Shown here: positions 7,763-16,830 of the stretch, piece by piece
Layout: every line of letters starts with the position of its first letter
Numbering within the stretch: position 1 is the first letter of the stretch
Assembly (NCBI GenBank): GCA_013390905.1
Contig: JACATG010000011.1
Span: forward strand, 1-32,788
Direction of reading: 5' to 3'
From: Marine Group I thaumarchaeote
Lineage (GTDB): Archaea; Thermoproteota; Nitrososphaeria; Nitrososphaerales; Nitrosopumilaceae
Length of the DNA: 32,788 nt
Notes under the pieces: generated by a model
The model's database searches: none
What the model was told of the DNA's origin: nothing
What the model saw: only the letters and a program-made list of their open reading frames with translations
Position numbers and translations under genes: made by a program

Positions 7763-8167
7763 TTGACATCATATCAAGAATTAGAAGATACAGATTACAA
7801 ACCGTTACCAAAAGATTGGCAGTCTTCAGGACCATTTAAGATTGATCGAAGTAAATACGCCATAGGTGAAAAGATCTTCTTGGTAGTTCATGAATTAAAA
7901 TTTGATGAAAAAGGACAGATTGACATAATGAGGCATGTGAATGCAACTCATCAAGTTGTATGGGATTCAATTCTATTTGATGGAGCTCAAAAATCAAGAT
8001 TTGATTTTTACTTTGAACCCAAAATTCAAAAGTATGATGTATTTTGTTCTGTTGATGACTTGATTGAAAAATGGTCATTTGTTTTTAGAGGAACTAATTA
8101 TGCAAACCTAGATTTTAAAATTGATAAAAGAGTTGTTTTTGGAACAAACATCGAACCAATTTGTTAA
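7763..8167 (+). CDS. Hypothetical small extracytoplasmic protein (body), lacking its signal because of an upstream in-frame stop
   Basis: The frame from TTG 7763 encodes 134 residues, including GPFKIDRSKYAIGEKIF, KSRFDFYFEP, FCSVDDLIEKW and VFRGTNY. I recall a family of small thaumarchaeal secreted proteins with similar phrases (YFEP, CSVDDL, FRGT), normally preceded by a signal or anchor; its function is unknown. Here the hydrophobic leader lies at 7694-7756, separated by a TAA. A TTG start at 7763 would give a cytosolic product, and although TTG starts are common in this window, nothing just upstream looks like a promoter for it. Stop-codon readthrough, a sequencing error or recent inactivation all fit. 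It ends one base from the hisI stop on the other strand. Confidence 0.7.
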   Translation: MTSYQELEDTDYKPLPKDWQSSGPFKIDRSKYAIGEKIFLVVHELKFDEKGQIDIMRHVNATHQVVWDSILFDGAQKSRFDFYFEPKIQKYDVFCSVDDLIEKWSFVFRGTNYANLDFKIDKRVVFGTNIEPIC

Positions 8168-8168
8168 A

Positions 8169-8498
8169 TTATTTTTCTAAATTATTGTGAAAGCAAACTC
8201 GCTCACCGGTATGACAAGCTGGTCCTGATGGTTCAACAAGATAGATAATTGCATCAGAATCACAATCTACTAGAATTTCTTTTACTTTTTGAGTATTACC
8301 TGATTCTTCACCTTTCATCCAAAGTTTATTTCTTGAACGACTCCAAAACCAAGAGTTTCTAGTTTTCTTTGTTAATTCAAGGGATTCCTTATTGGAATAA
8401 GCAAGTGTCAAAACATCTTTTGTAGTTGCATCTTGAACTATAATTGGGATTAACCCCCCACTTTTTTCAAAATCTATATCATCTATGGATTTCTGCAT
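8169..8498 (-). CDS. hisI: Phosphoribosyl-AMP cyclohydrolase
   Basis: The third step of histidine synthesis opens the purine ring of PR-AMP. The 109-residue protein shows the family core SRSRNKLWMKGEESGN (53-68), the metal-binding DCDSD (78-82) and the zinc cysteines C95 and C102 in PACHTGERVC. It is a stand-alone HisI with no HisE part, shorter than many bacterial HisIE proteins. It is the last gene of the his operon, 23 bases after hisF, with a clear ATG start. Confidence 0.95.
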   Translation of the reverse strand: MQKSIDDIDFEKSGGLIPIIVQDATTKDVLTLAYSNKESLELTKKTRNSWFWSRSRNKLWMKGEESGNTQKVKEILVDCDSDAIIYLVEPSGPACHTGERVCFHNNLEK

Positions 8499-8521
8499 AG
8501 TTATAATTTGAAAAATAGCTA

Positions 8522-9325
8522 TTATAATCTTACAGGGATTTCTTTGTCTTTTAGATGTGTCTTAACATCAATAACCCCATGAGCCTGATAGTGAAAAATT
8601 GAAGCAGCAAGTACAGCATCAACATTTGACTCTCTGAATACATCGACCATATCATCAGGCTTCCCACAACCACCAGATGCAATTACTGGAATAGATACAG
8701 AATCAACAATTGATTTTGTGAGTAGAATATCATAACCATCTTTTGTTCCATCTTTATCAATACTGGTTAGAAGAATTTCGCCAGCACCAAGATTTTCTGC
8801 TTTTTTCGCCCATGAAATGGCATCAATTCCTGTGCCTTCCTTTCCACCATAAATGAAAACTTCAAACCAGAATTTTTTATCATTTTCAGTAAAAATATTT
8901 TTTTCATTATCAACATTAAAATTTCTTTTAACATCAATTGCAACTACAATACATTGACGGCCAAATAATTCCATCAATTCAGTAATCACTTTTGGATTCT
9001 TTACAGCACCAGTATTGATTCCGACTTTATCAGCACCGTTTAGAAGAATATTTCTAGCATCCTCTAGTGATTTAACACCACCTCCAACAGTAAATGGGAT
9101 GTCAATTACTGATGCAACTTTTCTGACTAAATCTTTAATGATCTTTCTTTGTTCATCAGAAGCCGTTATATCTAAGAAGACAAGTTCATCGGCTCCTTCA
9201 TTGCTATATTTTTTAGCAAGTTCTACAGGATCACCTGCATCTTTTATTGATTCAAAGTGAAGTCCTTTTACTACTCTACCATTCTTTACATCAAGACAAG
9301 GAATGATTCGTTTTGTTAGAGTCAT
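8522..9325 (-). CDS. hisF: Imidazole glycerol phosphate synthase, cyclase subunit
   Basis: This (beta-alpha)8 barrel of 267 residues pairs with HisH to turn PRFAR plus ammonia into imidazole glycerol phosphate and AICAR. The N-terminal [15 protein letters not shown] carries catalytic Asp12, and VVAIDVKR carries the second catalytic Asp131. Phosphate-binding loops FTVGGGV (79-85) and VIASGGCG are present. Length matches the family except for a slightly longer loop around 135-150. ATG 9325 overlaps the hisA stop by four bases, which indicates translational coupling. Confidence 0.97.
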   Translation of the reverse strand: MTLTKRIIPCLDVKNGRVVKGLHFESIKDAGDPVELAKKYSNEGADELVFLDITASDEQRKIIKDLVRKVASVIDIPFTVGGGVKSLEDARNILLNGADKVGINTGAVKNPKVITELMELFGRQCIVVAIDVKRNFNVDNEKNIFTENDKKFWFEVFIYGGKEGTGIDAISWAKKAENLGAGEILLTSIDKDGTKDGYDILLTKSIVDSVSIPVIASGGCGKPDDMVDVFRESNVDAVLAASIFHYQAHGVIDVKTHLKDKEIPVRL

Positions 9326-10029
9326 GCTATTTTCTTTGCCTCTTCGATTGATATTTTATTTTCATAAAGAGCCTTTCCAAGTATAACTCCAAATGCATTT
9401 TTTTCTTTTACATCTTTAACATCATTAACATTAGAAATACCGCCACTAGCAATTACATTAACATTATCTAATTGACATACTTGTTCTAGAAATTCTAAAT
9501 CAGGACCTTCCAAAGTTCCATCACGATTTACATTGGTAAGTAAAAATTCAGTAAAGCCCATCTCAAGAAATTCTTTGATAGATTCAATTAATTTAATTCC
9601 AGTTCTATCTTGCCAACCGTGTATTACAATTTCGCCATCTATGTGATCAACTGAAATTACGATTTTTTCAGGTCCTAAAGACAAAAGTAATTTTTTTAAT
9701 AATTCTTTGTCTTTAAAGGCCAAAGTTCCAATTACTACTCTACTTGAAATTTTAACAACATCCAAAATCAATGACTCATCGCGCAGACCACCAGCAACTT
9801 CAACTGGGATTGAGATTTCTTCCAGAATTTTCTTTATTATTGAAAGATTAGAGCCAATTCCTAAAGTTGCATCCAAATCCACTATATGTAACATATCAGC
9901 ACCATCTGCTTCCCATTTTTTTGCAATTTCAATAGGATTATCACTATAGACTGTTTTCTGTTTTGGATCACCTTTGTAAAGTCGAACTACTTGTCCATTC
10001 ATTAGATCAACTGCAGGAATAATTTTCAT
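9322..10029 (-). CDS. hisA: Phosphoribosylformimino-AICAR-phosphate isomerase (ProFAR isomerase)
   Basis: This 235-residue barrel is paralogous to HisF and catalyses the Amadori rearrangement of ProFAR to [24 protein letters not shown] places catalytic Asp8, and VISVDHIDG places Asp128. The phosphate loops EVAGGLRD (78-85) and VIASGGISN are intact. The start codon overlaps the hisH stop by four bases and its own stop overlaps the hisF start, so it sits in an unbroken coupled run H-A-F. Confidence 0.97.
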   Translation of the reverse strand: MKIIPAVDLMNGQVVRLYKGDPKQKTVYSDNPIEIAKKWEADGADMLHIVDLDATLGIGSNLSIIKKILEEISIPVEVAGGLRDESLILDVVKISSRVVIGTLAFKDKELLKKLLLSLGPEKIVISVDHIDGEIVIHGWQDRTGIKLIESIKEFLEMGFTEFLLTNVNRDGTLEGPDLEFLEQVCQLDNVNVIASGGISNVNDVKDVKEKNAFGVILGKALYENKISIEEAKKIA

Positions 10030-10634
10030 TTTTTACACACATCAAGAAAATTTTTTATTATTATTTTTCCTACAGAGCTAGATTTCTCTGGATGAAATTG
10101 GGTCCCAAAAAAGTTGTCTTGTTCAATTACTGCTGGAACTTTGATTCCACAATCAGATTCTGCAGTGATTATGTCATTGGAATTTGGTTTAACTCTATAC
10201 GAGTGTACAAAATAAACCCAAGAACCATTCTCAACCCCTTCTAGAAGTTTACCTGGTTTTTTTATCTCTAAATCATTCCATCCCATATGAGGTACTTTCA
10301 TAGTATTTGGAAGAACAATTACTTCACCATCAATTATTCCCAGGCCTTTTTCTTTTCCTTCTTCACTTTTTTCAAAAAACATCTCCATTCCAAGGCAAAT
10401 TCCTAAAACAGGTGTTGCGTCCTTTACAAAATTCTTGAATCCAGTTTGTGAAGATTGAGTAATGCTTTTGATGGCAGGATCAAAGTTTCCTACACCAGGA
10501 AGTAACAAACCAGAATATTCATTAGGTTTATCAAAATTAGTTATTATATCAACTGAAGCACCTGCATTTTCAAGAGAATTTTTAAGGCTGAAAATATTTC
10601 CAGCGCCATAATCAAATATTGCTACTTTGACCAT
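10026..10634 (-). CDS. hisH: Imidazole glycerol phosphate synthase, glutamine amidotransferase subunit
   Basis: This class-I glutaminase (202 residues) supplies ammonia to HisF. The triad is visible: Cys80 in LGICLGME, and His181 and Glu183 in FHPEKS. The N-terminal FDYGAGNIFSLKNSL is typical of HisH. It overlaps hisB by one base upstream and hisA by four bases downstream. Confidence 0.97.
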   Translation of the reverse strand: MVKVAIFDYGAGNIFSLKNSLENAGASVDIITNFDKPNEYSGLLLPGVGNFDPAIKSITQSSQTGFKNFVKDATPVLGICLGMEMFFEKSEEGKEKGLGIIDGEVIVLPNTMKVPHMGWNDLEIKKPGKLLEGVENGSWVYFVHSYRVKPNSNDIITAESDCGIKVPAVIEQDNFFGTQFHPEKSSSVGKIIIKNFLDVCKK

Positions 10635-11221
10635 TACATTGAACCTTTTGTGCTTGGAATGCCTTTTTGTTTTTTGTCATATGATGCAGCTGATCTAAAT
10701 GCAACAGCAAGTGACTTTATGGCGGCCTCAACTTTGTGATGATCGTTATCTCCATACTTTACAGTAAGGTGAATGCAGCAATTCAGATTTTGTAGCAATG
10801 ATTGGAAAAAGTGTTCAAGATCTTCTTTAGAGATGTCTTCGATTTTACTTCGTTTAATTAACAAAGTTAACTTCCAAAATGGACGTTTAACTAAATCAAT
10901 TGAAGCTTCAGCAAGAGATTCATCCATTGGAACAGATGCATAACTAAATCTTGTAATTCCACTTCTTGAGCTCAATGCTTTATCAATTGTTTGTCCTATT
11001 GTAATTGCAGTATCCTCAATAAGGTGGTGCTCAATTCCATCATTTGATTTTGCATCAACTTTCAGATCCATCATACTATGTTTACCAAATGATACAATCA
11101 AGTGATCAAGAAAATTAATACCGGTTTTGATGCTTGTTTTTCCAATTCCATCTAGATTAACAGACACTTGAACGCTAGTTTCTTTTGTACTTCGTTTAAT
11201 TGATGCCTTTCGCGGTTTCAT
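10634..11221 (-). CDS. hisB: Imidazoleglycerol-phosphate dehydratase
   Basis: The single-function HisB (195 residues from ATG 11221) dehydrates imidazole glycerol phosphate to imidazole acetol phosphate. Both manganese-binding histidine motifs are present: EHHLIED near residue 65, and DHHKVEAA in the C-terminal half, with FLDHL near 37. A GTG at 11230 would add three residues (MRN), but the ATG is preferred. No phosphatase domain is fused, unlike enterobacterial HisB; a separate HAD gene lies directly upstream. Confidence 0.95.
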   Translation of the reverse strand: MKPRKASIKRSTKETSVQVSVNLDGIGKTSIKTGINFLDHLIVSFGKHSMMDLKVDAKSNDGIEHHLIEDTAITIGQTIDKALSSRSGITRFSYASVPMDESLAEASIDLVKRPFWKLTLLIKRSKIEDISKEDLEHFFQSLLQNLNCCIHLTVKYGDNDHHKVEAAIKSLAVAFRSAASYDKKQKGIPSTKGSM

Positions 11222-11246
11222 ATTTCTCACAGATTATGTAATAGCA

Positions 11247-12221
11247 TTATTCTAAATTTAATACCTTTGGAAGTAGATTGATTGAATCTAAAACTAACAT
11301 AGCCTCGTTCTGCTCAAATAATTCAAGTTTTTCTTGAGGATTTTTGCTGGTGCCAATAATTCCACAAAAAATAGTTTTACTTCCCAAGTTAGTGACCTTC
11401 TTAGCCATGATAAAATCTTCCATAGAGTCTCCAACATACAGAGTAGAGACACTATTCATTCCTTTGATAGAATCTAGGAGTGATTGGGGATTAGGTTTTG
11501 CAAGTTCTCTTGACTCATCTTCTAGAAATATAGAATTTTTCAAGTCAAATTTTTCTAATAATGTCTTTAATGAATAACTGATAGATTCTTTTCCTCTACC
11601 TGTTACAATAGCAATTTTTGAATCAAATTTTTTTTGTAATTTTTCAATTAATGAATTGTTTAAAATTACATCATCTTGCTCGATTAATCCAGACTCAGAA
11701 AAATTTGAAGAATTTTTAAACAATTTTTGGTATAATTCAGGTCCATAGAAAAGTTGATCGAATATTTGATACAGAGGATTTTCATGATGCACCCCAGGAT
11801 AAGATAATTGCTTTTTGATATCAGAAATGTCAACTTGATTTTCAAGATATTTTTCTACAGATCTAATACCACTAGAATCAGCATTTTTGATTACATCAAA
11901 GATAAAACTTGTTTGATCTTTTTCTAATTTTTTTGCTGCAACCAGAGAAATTATTGCAGCATATGTTAGATCAACTTCATCATTGAATCCACCTGTTGAT
12001 TTGAATCCATCAATTATTTTAAAATCTACATCTATTGCGTCATTGATTTTTGCAAAATTCTCTAAAGCATATTGAGTTGTTTTAAGAATTACTCGATCAT
12101 ATGATTTTGAAACATCAATTAAAACACCATCGCAATCAAATATCACAGCATCGATTTCATTTAGAATATCAATACCAAAATTATCAATGTAGATTCCTTC
12201 AGATTTTTTTGTTAAAGTCAT
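11247..12221 (-). CDS. HAD-superfamily phosphatase, candidate histidinol-phosphate phosphatase
   Basis: All four HAD motifs are present in 324 residues: FDCDGVLID with nucleophile Asp29 and Asp31, Thr207 in IVTGRG, Lys242 in LAKPNP, and GDSMED with Asp265 and Asp269. The segment between motifs I and II (about 35-200) is a large helical cap. The gene lies inside the his operon, overlapping hisC by four bases and about 25 bases before hisB, and no other histidinol-phosphate phosphatase is seen. I recall related HAD proteins linked or fused to HisC in other microbes. Dephosphorylation of histidinol phosphate, between the HisC and HisD steps, is therefore inferred from context; the HAD fold itself is certain. 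Confidence 0.88.
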   Translation of the reverse strand: MTLTKKSEGIYIDNFGIDILNEIDAVIFDCDGVLIDVSKSYDRVILKTTQYALENFAKINDAIDVDFKIIDGFKSTGGFNDEVDLTYAAIISLVAAKKLEKDQTSFIFDVIKNADSSGIRSVEKYLENQVDISDIKKQLSYPGVHHENPLYQIFDQLFYGPELYQKLFKNSSNFSESGLIEQDDVILNNSLIEKLQKKFDSKIAIVTGRGKESISYSLKTLLEKFDLKNSIFLEDESRELAKPNPQSLLDSIKGMNSVSTLYVGDSMEDFIMAKKVTNLGSKTIFCGIIGTSKNPQEKLELFEQNEAMLVLDSINLLPKVLNLE

Positions 12222-13288
12222 CCCAACAAATCACGAATAGCCAGTAAAAATTTTGAGTTCATTTCTTTTGTTCCAATCGTTACTCTAAGACATCCTTCAT
12301 GATTTCCTATTTTTCCTAATTTTCGGATTAAAATTCCTTGCTCAGCAAGTGCTGAATAGACTCGTTTGTAGATTCCATGAGCGTCAAATAACACAAAATT
12401 AGCCTTGGAATCAAAGACTTCAAAGGTATCATATTTCCGTAAATTCTCAATAATTCTTTTTCTTTCAAGTTTGATGTTGGTTACTGCATCTCTCATTAGA
12501 TTTGATTTCTCTAAAGCTAGAATTCCAGATTCAATAGTGATAGTACTTAGAGGATATGGATATTGTAAAATATTCATAAAGGCATCAGTGAATTTTTTGT
12601 TTGCAATAAAATAGCCAAGTCTAAGTCCAGCCAAACCAAATGATTTTGAAAGGGTTTGTACAACAATCAAATTTTCTTGAGTTTTTACCATACTTGAAAA
12701 AGAATAATCACTAAATTCTCCATAGGCCTCATCAATTATTACAATACCATTAAAAGATTTGATGAGTTTTTGTAATTTATTTTTTGGAAATTGAAATCCA
12801 GTAGGATTGTTTGGAGAATCGAGATAGAGTATATCTGCATTTTTAGATTGTTTTACAAAATCTTTAATATCTAATTTCATATCATTTGAAAATGGAATTG
12901 CAATCAAGGGAATTGAATACAGTTTACAACGCTCTTCAAAAAATCCAAAAGTAGGATTAGAAATAAGAACTTTGGTCTGTTTTGATGCAAAATTACAAAG
13001 TATCAGATCTAAAATTTGATCTGAACCATTACCAACACCAATCATTGAAGAAGGTATTTTAACAAATTTTGATATCATCTGGATTAAACGTTCTACTCCA
13101 CCAAGTGGATATTCTCGTACGTCAGAAATTTTTCTTGCAGATGCTATAATGTCATTTTGGAACTGTTTTGAGATAACGTAGTTTTCATTGGAATCAAGCT
13201 TTAATGCATTCTGATTAAGTTCAGGTTTTTGATAACCTCCAATAGAAGAAAATTTCTTTGTTTTTTCTTTAAACCAGTTTTTTTTCAT
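12218..13288 (-). CDS. hisC: Histidinol-phosphate aminotransferase
   Basis: This class-I/II fold-type-I PLP aminotransferase (356 residues) transfers the amino group from glutamate to imidazole acetol phosphate. The PLP lysine is Lys215 in TLSKSFGLAGLRLGY. SPNNPTG (158-164), IDEAYGEF (185-192) and the N-terminal LDSNEN (31-36) are all HisC hallmarks. Its ATG start overlaps the hisD stop by four bases, and its stop overlaps the HAD gene start. Confidence 0.96.
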   Translation of the reverse strand: MKKNWFKEKTKKFSSIGGYQKPELNQNALKLDSNENYVISKQFQNDIIASARKISDVREYPLGGVERLIQMISKFVKIPSSMIGVGNGSDQILDLILCNFASKQTKVLISNPTFGFFEERCKLYSIPLIAIPFSNDMKLDIKDFVKQSKNADILYLDSPNNPTGFQFPKNKLQKLIKSFNGIVIIDEAYGEFSDYSFSSMVKTQENLIVVQTLSKSFGLAGLRLGYFIANKKFTDAFMNILQYPYPLSTITIESGILALEKSNLMRDAVTNIKLERKRIIENLRKYDTFEVFDSKANFVLFDAHGIYKRVYSALAEQGILIRKLGKIGNHEGCLRVTIGTKEMNSKFLLAIRDLLG

Positions 13289-14559
13289 TTTAATCTACCT
13301 CTAACTGCTTCAAAGTGATTAGGAAGTCCTTCAGCTCTCGTTAAAACTTCAAGATATTTTGAAATTTTAGATAGGGATGATTTAGAGCAAGTAACCTGCG
13401 TGTTTATCTTAATAAAATCTAAAACTGAAAGTGAGCCACGAATTTTTCCAAATCCATTGGTAGGAAGAATGTGATTTGAGCCTAAAACATAGTCACTAGC
13501 AGATGAAGGGGTATTATTTCCAAGCAAAATTAATCCTGGTGAAGTGATTTTTGAGGAAAGGGATTCAGGATTTTTTGTCATTATCTGTAAGTGTTCAGGG
13601 GCTAAAGAATTTGCAAGATCTATCATATTAGATTTAGTTCGACAAATTGCAATAAATCCATTATTTTTTAGACTGGATTTTACAAAATTTTTTCTTTGAA
13701 TTTTTGTTAACATTTCAGAAATAATATTGCAAACAGATTTTGCAAGTTTTTCAGAAGTCGTAATCAAATAACAAAAAGTATCACTGCTATGTTCTGCTTG
13801 AGAAATGAGATCTAACGCAACAAATTTTGGATTAGTCGAATTATCTGCGATAATCCCTAATTCAGTTGGACCTGCAATCATATCTATTCCAGTTTGATCA
13901 CTTATCAAAGATTTGGCAGTAGTAACAAATGAACCTCCAGGACCAACAATTTTGTCAACTTTAGAAATGGTCTTGGTGCCATATGATAATGCTGCAATTG
14001 ATTGGGCACCACCCGTTTTGTAAATTTCATCAGCACCACAAATATCTGCAGCAACAATTGTTAATGGATTTATTTTTCCATCTGAATTTGGAGGAGACAC
14101 TACTACAACTCTTTTAACACCAGCAATTTTAGCTGGAACTATGGACATTATTACAGAGCTTGGATATTTTGCCAAACCACCAGGTATGTAACATCCAACA
14201 CTTTGAATTGGAATAAATTTTTTAGAAATTTTAATTCCATTGTTGTTAATAGTTGTATTTTTTAATATGGATTTAATTACAGATTCTGTTTTTTCAAGTC
14301 GTGCTTTCGCTAAACGTAATGCACTAAGTTCAGTTTTAGAAACTTTAGAGTATGCATTTTTTATTTCTGTTTGAGTTAAACGTAATGAAGAAAGATTTAC
14401 GCCGCTAAATTTTTTTTCATATTTTCGGATTGCATTGTCACCATTTTTTTTGACATTTTTTAGAATAGACTCAACTATAGTTTTGTTTTTTTGAGGCTGT
14501 TTTGGTTTAATTTTGGCTGCAAATTTTTCAACATTAGTTACTTTGATTATTCTTATCAA
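13285..14559 (-). CDS. hisD: Histidinol dehydrogenase
   Basis: This NAD-dependent zinc enzyme (424 residues) oxidises histidinol to histidine in two steps. Zinc and catalytic residues are visible in SQAEHSSDT (Gln254, His257) and APEHLQIM, with the substrate loop GPTELGIIAD (230-239) and the GCYIPGG motif (122-128). The start is TTG 14559, which overlaps the hisG TGA. No nearby internal ATG would preserve the N-terminal arm, so the TTG start is well supported. Confidence 0.96.
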   Translation of the reverse strand: MIRIIKVTNVEKFAAKIKPKQPQKNKTIVESILKNVKKNGDNAIRKYEKKFSGVNLSSLRLTQTEIKNAYSKVSKTELSALRLAKARLEKTESVIKSILKNTTINNNGIKISKKFIPIQSVGCYIPGGLAKYPSSVIMSIVPAKIAGVKRVVVVSPPNSDGKINPLTIVAADICGADEIYKTGGAQSIAALSYGTKTISKVDKIVGPGGSFVTTAKSLISDQTGIDMIAGPTELGIIADNSTNPKFVALDLISQAEHSSDTFCYLITTSEKLAKSVCNIISEMLTKIQRKNFVKSSLKNNGFIAICRTKSNMIDLANSLAPEHLQIMTKNPESLSSKITSPGLILLGNNTPSSASDYVLGSNHILPTNGFGKIRGSLSVLDFIKINTQVTCSKSSLSKISKYLEVLTRAEGLPNHFEAVRGRLK

Positions 14560-15533
14560 TTTTCTTCGTCACGTTTAATCTCCTCAAGCTCTAGAATTTG
14601 TCTCGGTTCATGAACTACAAGACCTTGAGCAATCTTCCTCAGTTTAGGAATAAGTTTGTAAAATTCGTCTTTTTTTATGACTGTGTTTACTCCAAACCAT
14701 CCTTTCTCACTAAGTGGGCTAATAGTAGGTTTTTTGAGGGAGGGCATCTGTGTTAGAAGTTTTTTCAGATTTTTCTCTTCAACGTTTAGGTAAATGTGCA
14801 AGTATTTTCTGCCATAAACAGCACCTCTCATAAGGGTTAGAATATCAAATATTTTTTCACGTTTTTTTGGATCCTTTAATGATTTCTTGTTTGCAATCAA
14901 ATGTGCAGTTGAGGTAAGTACCTCATCAGCAATTTTCAATTTATTTTGTTTTAGAGTTGTGCCAGTTTCAGTAACATCCATTATTGCATCTACATCTTCA
15001 GGAGGTTTTGCCTCAGTTGCACCAAATGATAGATGAATTTGGACATTTTTGTTAGTTCCTAATCTAACCCATGGAGTTATAATTAGGGGATCTTTGGATC
15101 CATAATATTTTTTGTAAGATTTTAATTGTTTTAGAAATTTGGAGGTAGTAATAAGGTATTCTGTAGATATACGAAGTGTTTTTTTCTTTTTGGCATAATC
15201 TGCAATCATTTCATCAAGATTTTTGTAACGATATTTGTCTGGAAAAGCTATCACTAGTCTAATTTTACCATATTCTAAATCTAAAATGGGTTCAACATCA
15301 GAATTTGTTTCACCTACCCAGTCTTTGCCAGTAATACCCACATCATACAATCCTTCTGCAACCAAAGTTGGAATCTCTTGAGGACGAAGCATCTTGACGA
15401 TAATATTTGGATCATCTAGATAGACTCGATAAGTTCTACTCTTTCTGTTAACTTTGGTCCAAGATTTTTCTAACAGTTTGAAAGTAGCATCCTCTAGGCT
15501 TCCTTTAGGGATAGCAAATCTTACTTGAGACAT
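14556..15533 (-). CDS. hisG: ATP phosphoribosyltransferase, long form
   Basis: The first and committed step joins ATP and PRPP. The 325-residue protein begins MSQVRFAIPKGSLED, and DVGITGKDWVGE (66-77 of this start) is typical of HisG. The length and the C-terminal portion after about residue 215 fit the long form, which has a regulatory ACT-like domain that binds histidine, so no HisZ is needed. A TTG at 15539 would add two residues, but ATG 15533 lies 27-28 bases after a strong TATA box. It is the first gene of the his operon. Confidence 0.96.
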   Translation of the reverse strand: MSQVRFAIPKGSLEDATFKLLEKSWTKVNRKSRTYRVYLDDPNIIVKMLRPQEIPTLVAEGLYDVGITGKDWVGETNSDVEPILDLEYGKIRLVIAFPDKYRYKNLDEMIADYAKKKKTLRISTEYLITTSKFLKQLKSYKKYYGSKDPLIITPWVRLGTNKNVQIHLSFGATEAKPPEDVDAIMDVTETGTTLKQNKLKIADEVLTSTAHLIANKKSLKDPKKREKIFDILTLMRGAVYGRKYLHIYLNVEEKNLKKLLTQMPSLKKPTISPLSEKGWFGVNTVIKKDEFYKLIPKLRKIAQGLVVHEPRQILELEEIKRDEEN

Positions 15534-15555
15534 TTCCAATTGGTTTCACTTTTTA

Positions 15556-15565
15556 GGTATATAAT
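15556..15565 (-). promoter_or_regulatory. TATA box of the histidine operon
   Basis: ATTATATACC on the minus strand is centred 27-28 bases before hisG ATG 15533, in the 33-base gap after the HMG-CoA reductase gene. The spacing implies a leaderless hisG message and separates the his operon from the genes upstream, although readthrough is possible. Confidence 0.6.
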
Positions 15566-15572
15566 CGCATGT

Positions 15573-16829
15573 TTAAATTTGCTCAAGTAATTCTTTGGCT
15601 CTATCAAGTGAAATTTTCTTTTCTTCAATCATTTTTTGAACAATTTTATCTATCTGCTCAGATGTAGCTCCCGCAGCAGCAGCAAGATTTCTTGCATGTA
15701 GACGCATGTGTCCCTTTTGAATTCCCTCAGTTGCAAGAGCTCTAATGGCACTATAATTTTGAGCTAAACCAGTAGCAATCATTACACATGCAAGCTCTTG
15801 TGCTGTTGAAACACCAAGAATCTTTGTGCAGACTTTAGCAACGGGGTGAACATTTACAATTCCCCCTACAATTCCAACAGAAAGAGGAATTTCCAAGGTT
15901 CCAACTAGATTTCCATCATTATCTTTACTCCATTTACTAAGAGAACAGTATCTGCCAGATTTTGCAGCATAAGCATTTGCTGCAGCTTCAATTGCTCTAC
16001 TATCCTGACCTACTGCATTCGCAACAGCTATAATTCCATTGAGGATACCTTTGTTGTGAGTTACTGCTCTATAGACATCATTATCAGCAAATTCAAATGC
16101 TAAAATAATATCATTAACAACTTTTTCTCCTCCAACAGCCTCTTTTTCAAATACCGCTCTTGCTTTAGCAATTCTTCGAGTAGAATAATTTGATAATATT
16201 CGAAGTAATGTTCGTCCACCTGAAATCTTTTCAATCATGGGTGAAACAGCTTCACACATTGTATTAGTAATATTTGCACCCATAGCATCTCCAACATCAA
16301 TTAAGAGTTCAACAATAAGCATTTTACCAGATGGTGTATCAATTTCTTTACAAGAAATTTCTTTTGCACCTTTACCCATTTTAGACAAAGTATTGCTTTC
16401 GGAATTTGCTAGTTGAAGAATTTCATTTGAAGAATTAGTGATTTTTTGAATTGCAGAAGGAATGTCAATATCTAATACTTGTATTTGGCCAATGCTGTAA
16501 GATTCATCTGCTGTAACCTCAAATCCACCTTTAATTCTTGCAATTTTAGCTCCTTTAGATGCTGCCGCAATCACAGAGGGTTCTTCAATAACCATTGGAA
16601 TTATGTAGTCTTTACTATTAATTTTGAAATTTGTTGCAATTCCTAAAGGAAGTGAAAATGTGCCAATAGCATTTTCCACCATTTTATCTGCCTTATCATA
16701 TGAAATTCCTCCGTTGTTGCTTTGCAAAATATCTAATTCTTCGTTAGAAAGGTTTGCGAAATTTGCAACAATATCTAATCTTTCTTTTCTTGATTTTTCA
16801 AAAAACTTGGAAATTGACGAGTCTGGCAT
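15573..16829 (-). CDS. HMG-CoA reductase, class-II-like
   Basis: This enzyme reduces HMG-CoA to mevalonate for isoprenoid lipids. The 418-residue protein matches the class II pattern remembered from the Pseudomonas mevalonii enzyme: ENAIGTFSLPLGIATNF (52-68), IEEPSVIAAAS with the catalytic Glu (82/83), DAMGAN (181-186), THNKGI with Lys260, Asp276 in GQDSRA, LVGTLE and GHMRLHAR with His374/His378. There is no membrane anchor, so it is cytosolic. Some class II enzymes degrade mevalonate with NAD; in an archaeon with isoprenoid membranes a biosynthetic role is more likely. It starts one base after the beta-propeller gene stop, so the two form an operon. Confidence 0.93.
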   Translation of the reverse strand: MPDSSISKFFEKSRKERLDIVANFANLSNEELDILQSNNGGISYDKADKMVENAIGTFSLPLGIATNFKINSKDYIIPMVIEEPSVIAAASKGAKIARIKGGFEVTADESYSIGQIQVLDIDIPSAIQKITNSSNEILQLANSESNTLSKMGKGAKEISCKEIDTPSGKMLIVELLIDVGDAMGANITNTMCEAVSPMIEKISGGRTLLRILSNYSTRRIAKARAVFEKEAVGGEKVVNDIILAFEFADNDVYRAVTHNKGILNGIIAVANAVGQDSRAIEAAANAYAAKSGRYCSLSKWSKDNDGNLVGTLEIPLSVGIVGGIVNVHPVAKVCTKILGVSTAQELACVMIATGLAQNYSAIRALATEGIQKGHMRLHARNLAAAAGATSEQIDKIVQKMIEEKKISLDRAKELLEQI

Positions 16830-16830
16830 T

